Source: Sphingomonas sp. | GTDB lineage: Bacteria > Pseudomonadota > Alphaproteobacteria > Sphingomonadales > Sphingomonadaceae | Direction of reading: 5' to 3' | Length of the DNA stretch: 64,000 nt | NCBI RefSeq assembly: GCF_030145815.1 | Contig: NZ_JAIXHL010000004.1 | Location: 1-64,000, forward strand | Part shown: piece by piece, positions 16,146 to 23,520 of the stretch | Position numbering within the stretch: position 1 is the first letter of the stretch | How the letters are laid out: each line of letters opens with the position of its first letter | Made by a program: the position numbers and the translations under genes | Notes under the pieces: generated by a model | Databases searched by the model: none | What the model was told of the DNA's origin: nothing | What the model saw: only the letters and a program-made list of their open reading frames with translations

Positions 16146-17426
16146 ATGCGCATTTTATTGCTGGGCGCCGGGGGGTTCATCGGCCGGCATATCCTGTCCG
16201 AATTGCTGGCGAGCGGGCACCAGGTGCGCGCGGTCGCGCGCGATGTGACGCGGCTGCGGGAGGCGGAGCCGGGTGCCGAGTGGGTCGCGATCGACCTCGC
16301 CCGGGTCACCGACGCTGAAGGCTGGCGTGCGCACCTGTCCGGCATCGACTGTGTGGTCAACGCGGCGGGCGTGCTGCGTGGGCCGGAGATGGCGGCGGTG
16401 CATGTCGACATGCCGCGCGCGCTCCACGCCGCGTGCAAGCGCGCCGAGGTGCGCCGCGTCATCCTGATCTCCGCCGTCAGCGCGCGGGCCGATGTCGCCA
16501 CCGACTATGCCGCGACCAAGCTTGCGGGCGAAGCTGCACTGCGCGATTCGGGCCTGCGCTGGACGATTTTCCGCCCGTCTTTGGTGATCGCGGAGAGCAG
16601 CTATGGCGGCACCTCGCTGCTGCGCGGCCTCGCCGCCCTGCCCTTTGCCCAGCCGCTGGCGGGTGACGGCAACTTCGCCTTCTCGCCGATCCATGCCGAC
16701 GATCTCGCCCGCTCGGTCCGCCTTGCGTGCGAGGATTTGTGGTTCGTCGGCCAGAGCTTTGAGCCCGCCGGGCCGGAAACGCTCACTCTGCGCGAGTTGA
16801 TGACGCGCTACCGCCACTGGCTCGGCCTTGGCCCCAGCCGCTTGGTCCGCGTGCCGATGCCGGTGATGCGCGCGCTGGGCCGAATCGGCGACCTCGCCGG
16901 GTCCGGCCCGGTCTCGACCAACAGCCTGACCCAACTCGTTGCGGGCAATGCCGCCGATGGCGCCGCCTTTGCCCAGGCGGTCGGCTTCCGCCCCCGCAGC
17001 GTGGCACAGGCGATGCGCGACCGCGCCGCCGGGGTGCAGGACCGCTGGCACGCGCGCCTGTTTTTCCTCGCCCCCGCGATCCGTTGGGGCCTCGCGTTGC
17101 TGTGGCTCGCCTCGGCGTTGCTCGGACTGTTCGCCGGGCGGGCGCAGACGCTGGAATGGCTCGCCGCGATTGGAGCACCAGACAGCGCCGCACTCCCGCT
17201 CCAGATCGGCACCGCCCTGCTCGACCTGGCCATCGCCGCACTCGTGTTGCGCGACCGCACCGCGCGCATCGCTACGGCGGTCCAGCTCGCGGTCGTCACC
17301 GGCTACACGCTCGTTCTCACGCTGGGCCTGCCGTCGCTATGGGTCGATCCGCTCGGGCCGCTGCTCAAGAACATCCCGATCCTGCTGCTGATCCTCGTCC
17401 ACGGCGCGATCGGCGACCGGCGATGA
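16146..17426 (+). CDS. NAD(P)-binding SDR-like protein fused to a DoxX-like membrane domain
   Basis: 426 aa. Residues 1-285 form an atypical SDR/NDUFA9-like Rossmann domain (MRILLLGAGGFIGRHILSELL, VVNAAGV, DYAATKLAGEAAL, FRPSLVI). Residues about 305-425 hold four hydrophobic helices of the DoxX-like type. Such fusions are annotated as NAD-dependent epimerase plus DoxX; substrate unknown. ATG 16146 starts the glycine-rich loop directly, so the open frame before it is ignored. Its stop overlaps the start of the next gene (ATGA), indicating co-translation with the DUF2269 protein. Confidence 0.82.
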   Translation: MRILLLGAGGFIGRHILSELLASGHQVRAVARDVTRLREAEPGAEWVAIDLARVTDAEGWRAHLSGIDCVVNAAGVLRGPEMAAVHVDMPRALHAACKRAEVRRVILISAVSARADVATDYAATKLAGEAALRDSGLRWTIFRPSLVIAESSYGGTSLLRGLAALPFAQPLAGDGNFAFSPIHADDLARSVRLACEDLWFVGQSFEPAGPETLTLRELMTRYRHWLGLGPSRLVRVPMPVMRALGRIGDLAGSGPVSTNSLTQLVAGNAADGAAFAQAVGFRPRSVAQAMRDRAAGVQDRWHARLFFLAPAIRWGLALLWLASALLGLFAGRAQTLEWLAAIGAPDSAALPLQIGTALLDLAIAALVLRDRTARIATAVQLAVVTGYTLVLTLGLPSLWVDPLGPLLKNIPILLLILVHGAIGDRR

Positions 17427-17893
17427 CCTATCTGCTGGTCAAATGGGTGCATATCCTGAGCTCCACCGTGCTGTTCGGCTTCGGCGCGGGGACGGCCTGG
17501 TATCTGTGGAACGCGCATCGCAGCCGCGATCCCGCAACGATCGCCAGTGTCGGCACGATGGTGGTCCGCGCCGACTGGATCTTCACCGGCACCAGCGGCG
17601 TGGTTCAGCCGGTCAGCGGCCTGATCCTGCTCCATTTGCTCGGCATCCCGCTCTCCGAAAGCTGGGTACTGGCAAGCGTCGCGCTCTATCTGCTCGCCTT
17701 CGCCTGCTGGGTGCCCGTGGTCGGCCTGCAAATTCGCGCCCGCAACCTCGCCCGCGCTGCAGTCGCCACCGGACAGCCGCTCGGCGCGGAGTATCATCGC
17801 GCGATGCGACTATGGTTCATCCTCGGCTGGCCCGCCTTCCTGGGCCTTACTGCGGTCTTCTGGCTGATGGTTGCCAAGCCGCAATTGTGGTGA
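17423..17893 (+). CDS. DUF2269 family integral membrane protein
   Basis: 156 aa with about four membrane helices: YLLVKWVHILSSTVLFGFGAGTAWYLW, a middle pair around GVVQPVSGLILLHLLGIPLSESWVLASVALYLLAFACWVPVVGLQI and a last helix LWFILGWPAFLGLTAVFWLMVAKP. Conserved His11 and Arg residues in the first helices resemble DUF2269/YjiN-like predicted quinone- or heme-linked proteins. Overlaps the upstream SDR-DoxX gene by 4 nt, so they probably act together in the inner membrane. Convergent with the beta-lactamase gene 4 nt away. Confidence 0.78.
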   Translation: MTYLLVKWVHILSSTVLFGFGAGTAWYLWNAHRSRDPATIASVGTMVVRADWIFTGTSGVVQPVSGLILLHLLGIPLSESWVLASVALYLLAFACWVPVVGLQIRARNLARAAVATGQPLGAEYHRAMRLWFILGWPAFLGLTAVFWLMVAKPQLW

Positions 17894-17897
17894 GCGG

Positions 17898-18752
17898 TCA
17901 GGCGAACAGCGCCCCGACCAGTTCCCCGACCTTCGCATGCGCCGCATTCGCCCTGGCCGACTCCAGCCCCGGCGCGTCGAGGTAACAGGCGATCAGGATC
18001 GGCTTGCGCCCCGGCGGGGTCGCGATCGCGATGGTGTTGAAATAGCCCTCGCCGCTCGTCCCGGTCTTGTCCCCGACGCGCCAGTCCTTGGGCAGCCCCG
18101 CGCGCAGCCGGTCCTTGCCGGTGGGCGACGCCTCCATCCATCCGATCAGCTTCGCCCGCGACGCCGGTGACAGCACATCGCCCAGCAGCAAGCGGTTCAT
18201 CAGCCACAGCATCGCCTCGGGCGTGGTCGTATCGCGTACCTCGCCATTGCGGACATTGTTGAGCGACGGCTCGTCGCGGTCCGACCGGGTGAGCTGATCG
18301 CCCGCGTCGCGGATGAACTTGGTCAGCCCGCGCGGCCCCGAAATCTGCCCGAACAACAGGTTTGCGGCGCTGTTGTCGCTCATCACCACCGCCGCCTCGC
18401 ACAGTGCGTCGATCGACAGCGCGCCCTTGGCCAGGTTCGCGCGCACCACCGGCGCATAATCGAGCAGGTCGGCCTCGCCAAAGCGGATCTCGCTGGCAAG
18501 GCTCAGCTCTCCCCGATCCACCCGCGCCAGCACCGCCGCGACCAGCGGCACCTTGAAGGTCGAGCACATCGCAAAGCGCGCCTCGGCCCCGTCCGAAAAG
18601 CGCCGCCCGGTCCCGCTGTCATAAACCGCAACGCCCAGCCGTCCGCCGGTCTCCGCACGAATGCGGTCGAACGGCCCGACCTTTTGCGCAAAGGCGGGAA
18701 CGGCGGCGAGCGCGGCGGCGCCCGCGATTACGGTGCGGCGAGTGGTCATCAT
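17898..18752 (-). CDS. bla: Class A beta-lactamase
   Basis: Serine hydrolase of beta-lactam antibiotics in the periplasm. All class A motifs are present: STFK (Ser64, Lys67; Ambler 70/73), SDN (125-127; Ambler 130), EPSLN in the omega loop (Glu161, Asn165; Ambler 166/170) and KTG (229-231; Ambler 234-236). The N terminus has a twin-arginine signal (TTRRTVIAGAAAL). Cys63 (Ambler 69) is present as in KPC/SME-type carbapenemases, but its partner position 238 is Ser, so that disulfide is absent; another Cys sits at 118 (Ambler 123). Spectrum cannot be read from this. The start shares one base with the ferredoxin stop (TGATG), so it is the last gene of a cysteine-desulfurase operon. Confidence 0.93.
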   Translation of the reverse strand: MMTTRRTVIAGAAALAAVPAFAQKVGPFDRIRAETGGRLGVAVYDSGTGRRFSDGAEARFAMCSTFKVPLVAAVLARVDRGELSLASEIRFGEADLLDYAPVVRANLAKGALSIDALCEAAVVMSDNSAANLLFGQISGPRGLTKFIRDAGDQLTRSDRDEPSLNNVRNGEVRDTTTPEAMLWLMNRLLLGDVLSPASRAKLIGWMEASPTGKDRLRAGLPKDWRVGDKTGTSGEGYFNTIAIATPPGRKPILIACYLDAPGLESARANAAHAKVGELVGALFA

Positions 18753-19087
18753 CAGCGTCCCTGCATATCACGATGTTCTGAAGGTAGGCTGACCGTCAGC
18801 CCGTCCAGCTCCGGCGTCAAGATGATCTGGCACGACAAGCGGCTGGTCCGCGTCGCGCCCACGGCGAGGTCGAGCATGTCCTCCTCCTCCTCGCTCGCCC
18901 GCGGCAGCCGCGCGAAATCCTCCGCGGCGACGATGACGTGGCAGGTGGAGCAGGCCATCTGCCCCTCGCATGTCCCCTCCAGCGGCATGCCGCGCGCCTG
19001 GCCGACCTCGAGCAGCCGGTCGCCAGCCGCGCCCTCGGCCTCGGCGGCCAGATCGCCATCGGGGGTCAGAAACCGCACCTTGATCAT
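18752..19087 (-). CDS. Adrenodoxin-type [2Fe-2S] ferredoxin
   Basis: 111 aa electron carrier. The cluster ligands are Cys40, Cys46, Cys49 and Cys86 in the order C-x5-C-x2-C...C typical of adrenodoxin/ISC Fdx (GTCEGQMACSTCHVIV; LSCQIIL). An acidic helix (SEEEEDMLDLA) is where redox partners usually bind. It overlaps the upstream cysteine desulfurase by 4 nt and the downstream beta-lactamase by 1 nt. In an ISC-like setting it would supply electrons for Fe-S assembly; IscU, HscA and HscB are not present in the window. Confidence 0.9.
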   Translation of the reverse strand: MIKVRFLTPDGDLAAEAEGAAGDRLLEVGQARGMPLEGTCEGQMACSTCHVIVAAEDFARLPRASEEEEDMLDLAVGATRTSRLSCQIILTPELDGLTVSLPSEHRDMQGR

Positions 19088-20178
19088 GCCGCGATCCTCT
19101 GGGCGCGGGCGGCCGCGTCAATGCGCTGGATGGCGTCCAACAAATCCTCCTCTGTGGTATAGCGACCGAACCCAAGCCTTATGCTCGACCGCGCCTCGGC
19201 ATCGCTCAGGCCCAGCGCCTGCAACACGTGACTCGGCCGCCCCGATCCGCTGGCGCAGGCCGACCCGGCCGAAAAGGCAATATCGCGCAGCTCGGACATC
19301 AGCCGCGCGACGTCCAGCTCCGGATAGCGCAGGTTGAGATTGCCGGGATAACGCTCATCCTTCGACCCATTCAGCGTCCAGCCCGCACTCCCCAGCGCCT
19401 GAAACCCCGCACGGAACAGCTGAGCCGCATGCGCGCGATCCGCCCCGAACCGCTGCTTGGCCAGCGCCGTCGCCGCCCCGAACCCGGCGCACAAAGCGGG
19501 CGACAAGGTACCCGAGCGCCCGCCCGGCTCCTGCCCGCCACCGTGCAGCAGCGGCTCCAGCGTCACGCCATCGCGCACCCACAAAGCCCCGACGCCCTTC
19601 GGCCCATGAATTTTATGGGCCGACACCGCGACCAGATCGACGCCATCGGGGATCGCCACGCGCCCAAAGCCCTGCACCGCATCGGTCAGCATCAACGCGC
19701 CCACCGCCCTGGCCAGCTCCGCCAGCGCCTCGACCGGCTGGATCACCCCGATCTCGTTATTGACCAGCATCGCCGCGACCAGCCCCGTCCCCGGCCCGAT
19801 CGCCGCCCGCGCCGCGTTAAGATCGACCAGACCCTCCCGCCCGACTGGCAGCACGGTCACGTCGCGCCCGCGCCGCGCCTCCGCCGCCACCGTGTCGAGG
19901 ACGGCTGCATGTTCGGTCGCGATCGTCACGATCCCGCCGGTCGTGCCCTTGATCGCCCAGTTCAGCGCCTCGGTGGCGCCACTGGTAAAGGTCACCGTCC
20001 CGCCATCAGGCATCAGCCCCGCGACCTGCTCGCGCGCCACCTCGACCGCCGCCTTCGCCTTGCGCCCGGCCGCATGTGCCGAGTGCGGATTGGCGAAATT
20101 CTCCGTCATCCACGGCGCCATTGCGGCCAAAGCCTCGGGCGCCAGCGGCGTCGTCGCCTGATAATCCAGATAGATCAT
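19084..20178 (-). CDS. Cysteine desulfurase, NifS/IscS-like (copy 1)
   Basis: PLP-dependent removal of sulfur from cysteine, forming a persulfide for Fe-S clusters or thiolation. Class V aminotransferase motifs: MIYLDYQATTPLAPEAL at the N terminus, SGATEALN, TEHAAVLDT, and VSAHKIHGPKGVG with PLP Lys189. The flexible persulfide loop SAGSACASGSGRPSHVL has Cys308. 364 aa, slightly shorter than IscS (404) and lacking its C-terminal extension. Start overlaps the stop of a second desulfurase by 4 nt (ATGA); its stop overlaps ferredoxin start by 4 nt. Confidence 0.9.
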   Translation of the reverse strand: MIYLDYQATTPLAPEALAAMAPWMTENFANPHSAHAAGRKAKAAVEVAREQVAGLMPDGGTVTFTSGATEALNWAIKGTTGGIVTIATEHAAVLDTVAAEARRGRDVTVLPVGREGLVDLNAARAAIGPGTGLVAAMLVNNEIGVIQPVEALAELARAVGALMLTDAVQGFGRVAIPDGVDLVAVSAHKIHGPKGVGALWVRDGVTLEPLLHGGGQEPGGRSGTLSPALCAGFGAATALAKQRFGADRAHAAQLFRAGFQALGSAGWTLNGSKDERYPGNLNLRYPELDVARLMSELRDIAFSAGSACASGSGRPSHVLQALGLSDAEARSSIRLGFGRYTTEEDLLDAIQRIDAAARAQRIAA

Positions 20179-21236
20179 GCCGCCCGCGCCCGCGCTTCAT
20201 CGGCGATCTGGCGCCACAGCGCCGCGAAGGCATCGACCTCGGCTTCGCTCGTCCCGCGCCCGAAACTCACCCGCACCACCTCACGCAGCGCCGGCTCGTC
20301 CCAGCCCATCGCGGTCAGCACATGGCTCGGGCGCAAGCTACCCGAGGCACACGCGCTGCCCGCCGACACCGATATCCCGGCGAGGTCGAACCGGATCAGC
20401 TGCGCCGCCGACGACACCCCCGGCATGCGATACGCTCCGATCAGCGGGCTTCGCAGACTGGCAGCCCCGACCACCTCGACGCCGGGCAGCGCCGCCTCCA
20501 GTCGCGCGCGCAGCCGCGCCATCGCACCCATGTCCTCCGGCACCGCCAGCGCGGCGGCATAGCCCAAAGCACCCGGCAGATTCTCGGTCCCCGCGCGATA
20601 GCCCTTTTCCTGCCCCCCGGTCGGGATCAGCTTGGCGAAATCGCGCACCAGCAGCGCGCCGACACCCGGCGGCCCACCGCGCTTGTGCGCCGACACCACG
20701 ACTAGATCGGCCTGCTTGATCGCGGGATCGGCCCCGGCCGGCATCTGCGCCGCATCGACGATCAACATGCCGCCCGCCGCATGGATGATCTCGGCGATGT
20801 CGGCGATCGGCTGGCGCACCCCGGTCTCGCTGTTCGCCCATTGCACGCACAAGGCCGTATCCGGCCCCACCGCCGCCTTCAGTGCGTCGCGGTCGATGAT
20901 GCCCTGCGCATCCACCGGCAGCGTCCACGCGCCCTCCGCCAGCCGCAGCACCGCGTCATGCTCGACCGCCGTGATCAGCGTCGCCCGCGCCATGCTCCGC
21001 CGCAGCGCGATGTGCAGCGCCTCGCTCGCCCCGCTGGTAAAGATCAGCTCGTGCGGCCAGCCATAGGCGCCCGCCACCGCCCGCCGCGCCGCTTCCAGCG
21101 CCGCACGCGCCGCGCGTCCCTCGGCATGCGGCGATGACGGATTGGCCCAATGCGCCATGCCTTCAGTCACCGCAGCCTGCGCCTCGGGCAGCATCGGCGT
21201 GGTCGCGGCATGGTCCAGATAGATGCGGTCGGTCAG
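20175..21236 (-). CDS. Cysteine desulfurase, NifS/IscS-like (copy 2), non-ATG start
   Basis: A second class V aminotransferase desulfurase, about 353 aa: DRIYLDHAATTPMLPEAQ, SGASEALH, VEHDAVLRL, VSAHKRGGPPGVGAL (PLP Lys) and SAGSACASGSLRPSHVL (persulfide Cys). The conserved N terminus must begin near 21236, but no ATG, GTG or TTG is in frame there; the best candidates are CTG 21236 (GGA 9 nt upstream) or ATT 21242. The first ATG (21194) would cut off the conserved YLDHAATTP. First gene of a four-gene overlapping operon. Divergent from the hydrolase at 21330. Confidence 0.85.
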   Translation of the reverse strand: MTDRIYLDHAATTPMLPEAQAAVTEGMAHWANPSSPHAEGRAARAALEAARRAVAGAYGWPHELIFTSGASEALHIALRRSMARATLITAVEHDAVLRLAEGAWTLPVDAQGIIDRDALKAAVGPDTALCVQWANSETGVRQPIADIAEIIHAAGGMLIVDAAQMPAGADPAIKQADLVVVSAHKRGGPPGVGALLVRDFAKLIPTGGQEKGYRAGTENLPGALGYAAALAVPEDMGAMARLRARLEAALPGVEVVGAASLRSPLIGAYRMPGVSSAAQLIRFDLAGISVSAGSACASGSLRPSHVLTAMGWDEPALREVVRVSFGRGTSEAEVDAFAALWRQIADEARARAA

Positions 21237-21329
21237 GAGAATCGTTCCAATTGCTTGTCGGGGCGTCCGGACTATATAGCCTGCACCCGTTTCCGCGCTA
21301 CCGCGCGCCCACAATAGAGCAGGTCCACT

Positions 21330-21986
21330 TTGCCCGAAGTCATCATTCCCGGTCCCGAAGGCCGCCTCGAAGGGCGTTTCGCCCCCGCCCCCCGCCCCCG
21401 CGCACCGGTCGCGATGATCCTGCATCCGCATCCCAATGCGGGCGGCACGATGAACAACCGCATCGTGCAGGAGCTGTACAAGACGTTCCAGCGCCGCGGC
21501 TTCGCGACACTGCGCTTCAACTTCCGCGGCGTCGGCAAGAGCCAGGGCACGTTCGACAACGGAATCGGCGAGCTGAGCGACGCCGCGTCCGCGCTCGACT
21601 GGGTGCAGAGCTTCCACCCCGAGGCTTCGACCACCTGGATCGCCGGCGTCAGCTTCGGCGCATGGATCGGCATGCAGCTGCTGATGCGCCGCCCGGAAAT
21701 CCGCGGCTTCATCTCGGTCGCGCCGCCCGCGAACATGTACGACTTCACCTTCCTCGCCCCCTGCCCCAGCTCGGGCATCATCATCCAGGGTGAGGGCGAC
21801 GAGGTGGTGACGCCCAACGCGGTGCAAAAGCTGGTCGACAAGCTGCGCACGCAAAAGCACATCACCATCCACCACGACACGATTCCCGGCGCGAACCATT
21901 TCTTCGAGCACGAAATGGACCAGCTGATGCGCAGCGTGGACAACTACCTCGACATGCGCCTCGACCCCAACTCGCCGATCCGGTGA
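21330..21986 (+). CDS. Alpha/beta hydrolase (CocE/NonD-like short hydrolase)
   Basis: 218 aa. Catalytic triad readable as Ser108 in GVSFGAW (GxSxG), Asp in EGDEVV and His in PGANHFFE. The oxyanion region HPHPNAGGTMNNRIVQEL and RFNFRGVGKSQGTFD match a widespread bacterial family of small cytoplasmic hydrolases of undefined substrate. Starts with TTG 21330, with AGG about 7-9 nt upstream. The stop overlaps the GTG of the next gene (GTGA), so hydrolase and ADP-ribosylglycohydrolase-like protein are co-translated. Confidence 0.85.
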   Translation: MPEVIIPGPEGRLEGRFAPAPRPRAPVAMILHPHPNAGGTMNNRIVQELYKTFQRRGFATLRFNFRGVGKSQGTFDNGIGELSDAASALDWVQSFHPEASTTWIAGVSFGAWIGMQLLMRRPEIRGFISVAPPANMYDFTFLAPCPSSGIIIQGEGDEVVTPNAVQKLVDKLRTQKHITIHHDTIPGANHFFEHEMDQLMRSVDNYLDMRLDPNSPIR

Positions 21987-22894
21987 GCGGGCCGGACTCA
22001 GCGACGATCGACAATGGTCTGGGCGCCTTGCTTGGACTTGCTGTTGGCGACGCGCTGGGCACGACGCTTGAGTTCTCCGCACGCGATTCCGGGCCGCCGC
22101 TGACCGACATGGTTGGCGGCGGCCCGTTTTCGCTGGAGCCAGGTCAATGGACCGACGACACCGCGATGGCGCTTGCGCTGGCGGATACGCTCGCTGGGCA
22201 TGACCTGTTCGACCCGCGGGCGTGCATGAATCGCTTCGTGAACTGGTATCGCCGGGGCGCATATAGCTGCACCGGAACCTGCTTCGATATCGGCATCACG
22301 ACGCGGACCGCGCTTACGGTCGCTGAAGAAACGGGTGAGCCCTTTTCCGGGCCGACCAATTCACGCAGCGCGGGCAATGGATCGCTCATGCGCCTTTCAC
22401 CGGTCGCCCTGTGGGGCTGGGATCGTGACGCCGCGCTGGTCGCTGAGGTCGCCCGAGACCAGAGTCGCCTGACCCACGGCGCCGATGAATGCCTCGCCGC
22501 ATGCGAAGGCTTTGCCGCACTGCTCGTGCGGGCAATCCGTGGCGAACCGAAGGCCGCGCTACTCGCACCGCAACGGGTCGATGCGCCCCGTGCCGTGGCG
22601 GAGATATTCGGCGGCGCGTGGCGTGAAAAGGCACGATCACAGATCAGCTCCAGCGGCTATGTCGTTCACAGCCTTGAGGCGGCGTTATGGTGTGTCGGCA
22701 ACTCCGATGGGTTCGACGAGGCGGTCCTGCTCGCCGCGAATCTTGGTGATGACGCCGATACCGTCGCGGCGATCACCGGACAGCTTGCTGGCGCAATCTA
22801 CGGGGCAGGAGCCATTCCCGTGACATGGCTCAATCGGCTGGCGTGGCGGGATGAAATCCGCGCGGTCGGACTTCGCCTTCTCACCGAGCGCTGA
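21983..22894 (+). CDS. ADP-ribosylglycohydrolase (DraG/ARH) family protein
   Basis: Family members remove ADP-ribose from proteins, nucleic acids or metabolites using a binuclear Mg2+ site. The metal ligands are visible: WTDDTAMALALA (Thr57, Asp58, Asp59) and LGDDADTVAAITGQLAGAIYG (Asp256, Asp257, Asp259, Thr260). The N-terminal LLGLAVGDALGTTLEF is also typical. 303 aa. It starts with GTG 21983 overlapping the hydrolase stop; no nearby ADP-ribosyltransferase or macrodomain gene is visible, so the target is unknown. Confidence 0.87.
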   Translation: MSGPDSATIDNGLGALLGLAVGDALGTTLEFSARDSGPPLTDMVGGGPFSLEPGQWTDDTAMALALADTLAGHDLFDPRACMNRFVNWYRRGAYSCTGTCFDIGITTRTALTVAEETGEPFSGPTNSRSAGNGSLMRLSPVALWGWDRDAALVAEVARDQSRLTHGADECLAACEGFAALLVRAIRGEPKAALLAPQRVDAPRAVAEIFGGAWREKARSQISSSGYVVHSLEAALWCVGNSDGFDEAVLLAANLGDDADTVAAITGQLAGAIYGAGAIPVTWLNRLAWRDEIRAVGLRLLTER

Positions 22895-22943
22895 TCGTCT
22901 GGCGCCTCTATCCTTTTGAACGCGACCGAAGCATGATCGCCCC

Positions 22944-23504
22944 ATGAAGCAATCCACCGCGATCAAACTCGCCGCCGGCGTCGCCGCTGCCACCATTGGT
23001 GGCCTGTTCCTCTACTCCCGCGCGACCCGCCCGCCGGTGATTAACGCCAAGGTGCCGGAGCCGGCCAAGCCGGTCGATCTGACCCGCTACACCGGCACCT
23101 GGTACGAACTCGCGCGGCATGAGAACCGCTTCCAGAAGGGCATGGATTCGGTCACCGCCGACTATGGCCTGGAACCGAACGGCAAGGTCAGCATCGTCAA
23201 CAGCGGCATCCGCGCGGGCGAAACCGAACGCGACGTCAGCGAAGGCACCGCGATCGTCGCCGACGAAGACACCAACGCCAAGCTCAAGGTGTCGTTCTTC
23301 GGACCGCTCTACACCGGCGACTATTGGGTGCTCGACCATGGCGACGAGTATGACTGGTCGATCGTCGGCGAACCGTCGGGCCGCTACCTCTGGCTCCTCG
23401 CCCGCGATCCCCGCCCCGACCCGGCGCTGATCCAGTCGCTCCTCACCCGGGTCGAAGAACTCGGCTATGACCGCTGGGCGCTGCGCATCACGCAACAGGC
23501 CTAG
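22944..23504 (+). CDS. Lipocalin family protein (Blc-like), membrane-anchored
   Basis: 186 aa. The lipocalin signature GTWYELARHENRFQKG (51-66) and a later NW/YW barrel segment (YTGDYWVLDHGDEYDWSIVGEPSGRYLWLLARDPRP) match Blc/apolipoprotein D-like bacterial lipocalins, which bind lysophospholipids or fatty acids. Residues 7-25 (IKLAAGVAAATIGGLFLYS) are a single N-terminal membrane anchor or uncleaved signal rather than the lipoprotein signal of E. coli Blc; no lipobox Cys is seen. Barrel faces the periplasm. Confidence 0.88.
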   Translation: MKQSTAIKLAAGVAAATIGGLFLYSRATRPPVINAKVPEPAKPVDLTRYTGTWYELARHENRFQKGMDSVTADYGLEPNGKVSIVNSGIRAGETERDVSEGTAIVADEDTNAKLKVSFFGPLYTGDYWVLDHGDEYDWSIVGEPSGRYLWLLARDPRPDPALIQSLLTRVEELGYDRWALRITQQA

Positions 23505-23520
23505 CCAGCCCGAATACCCT

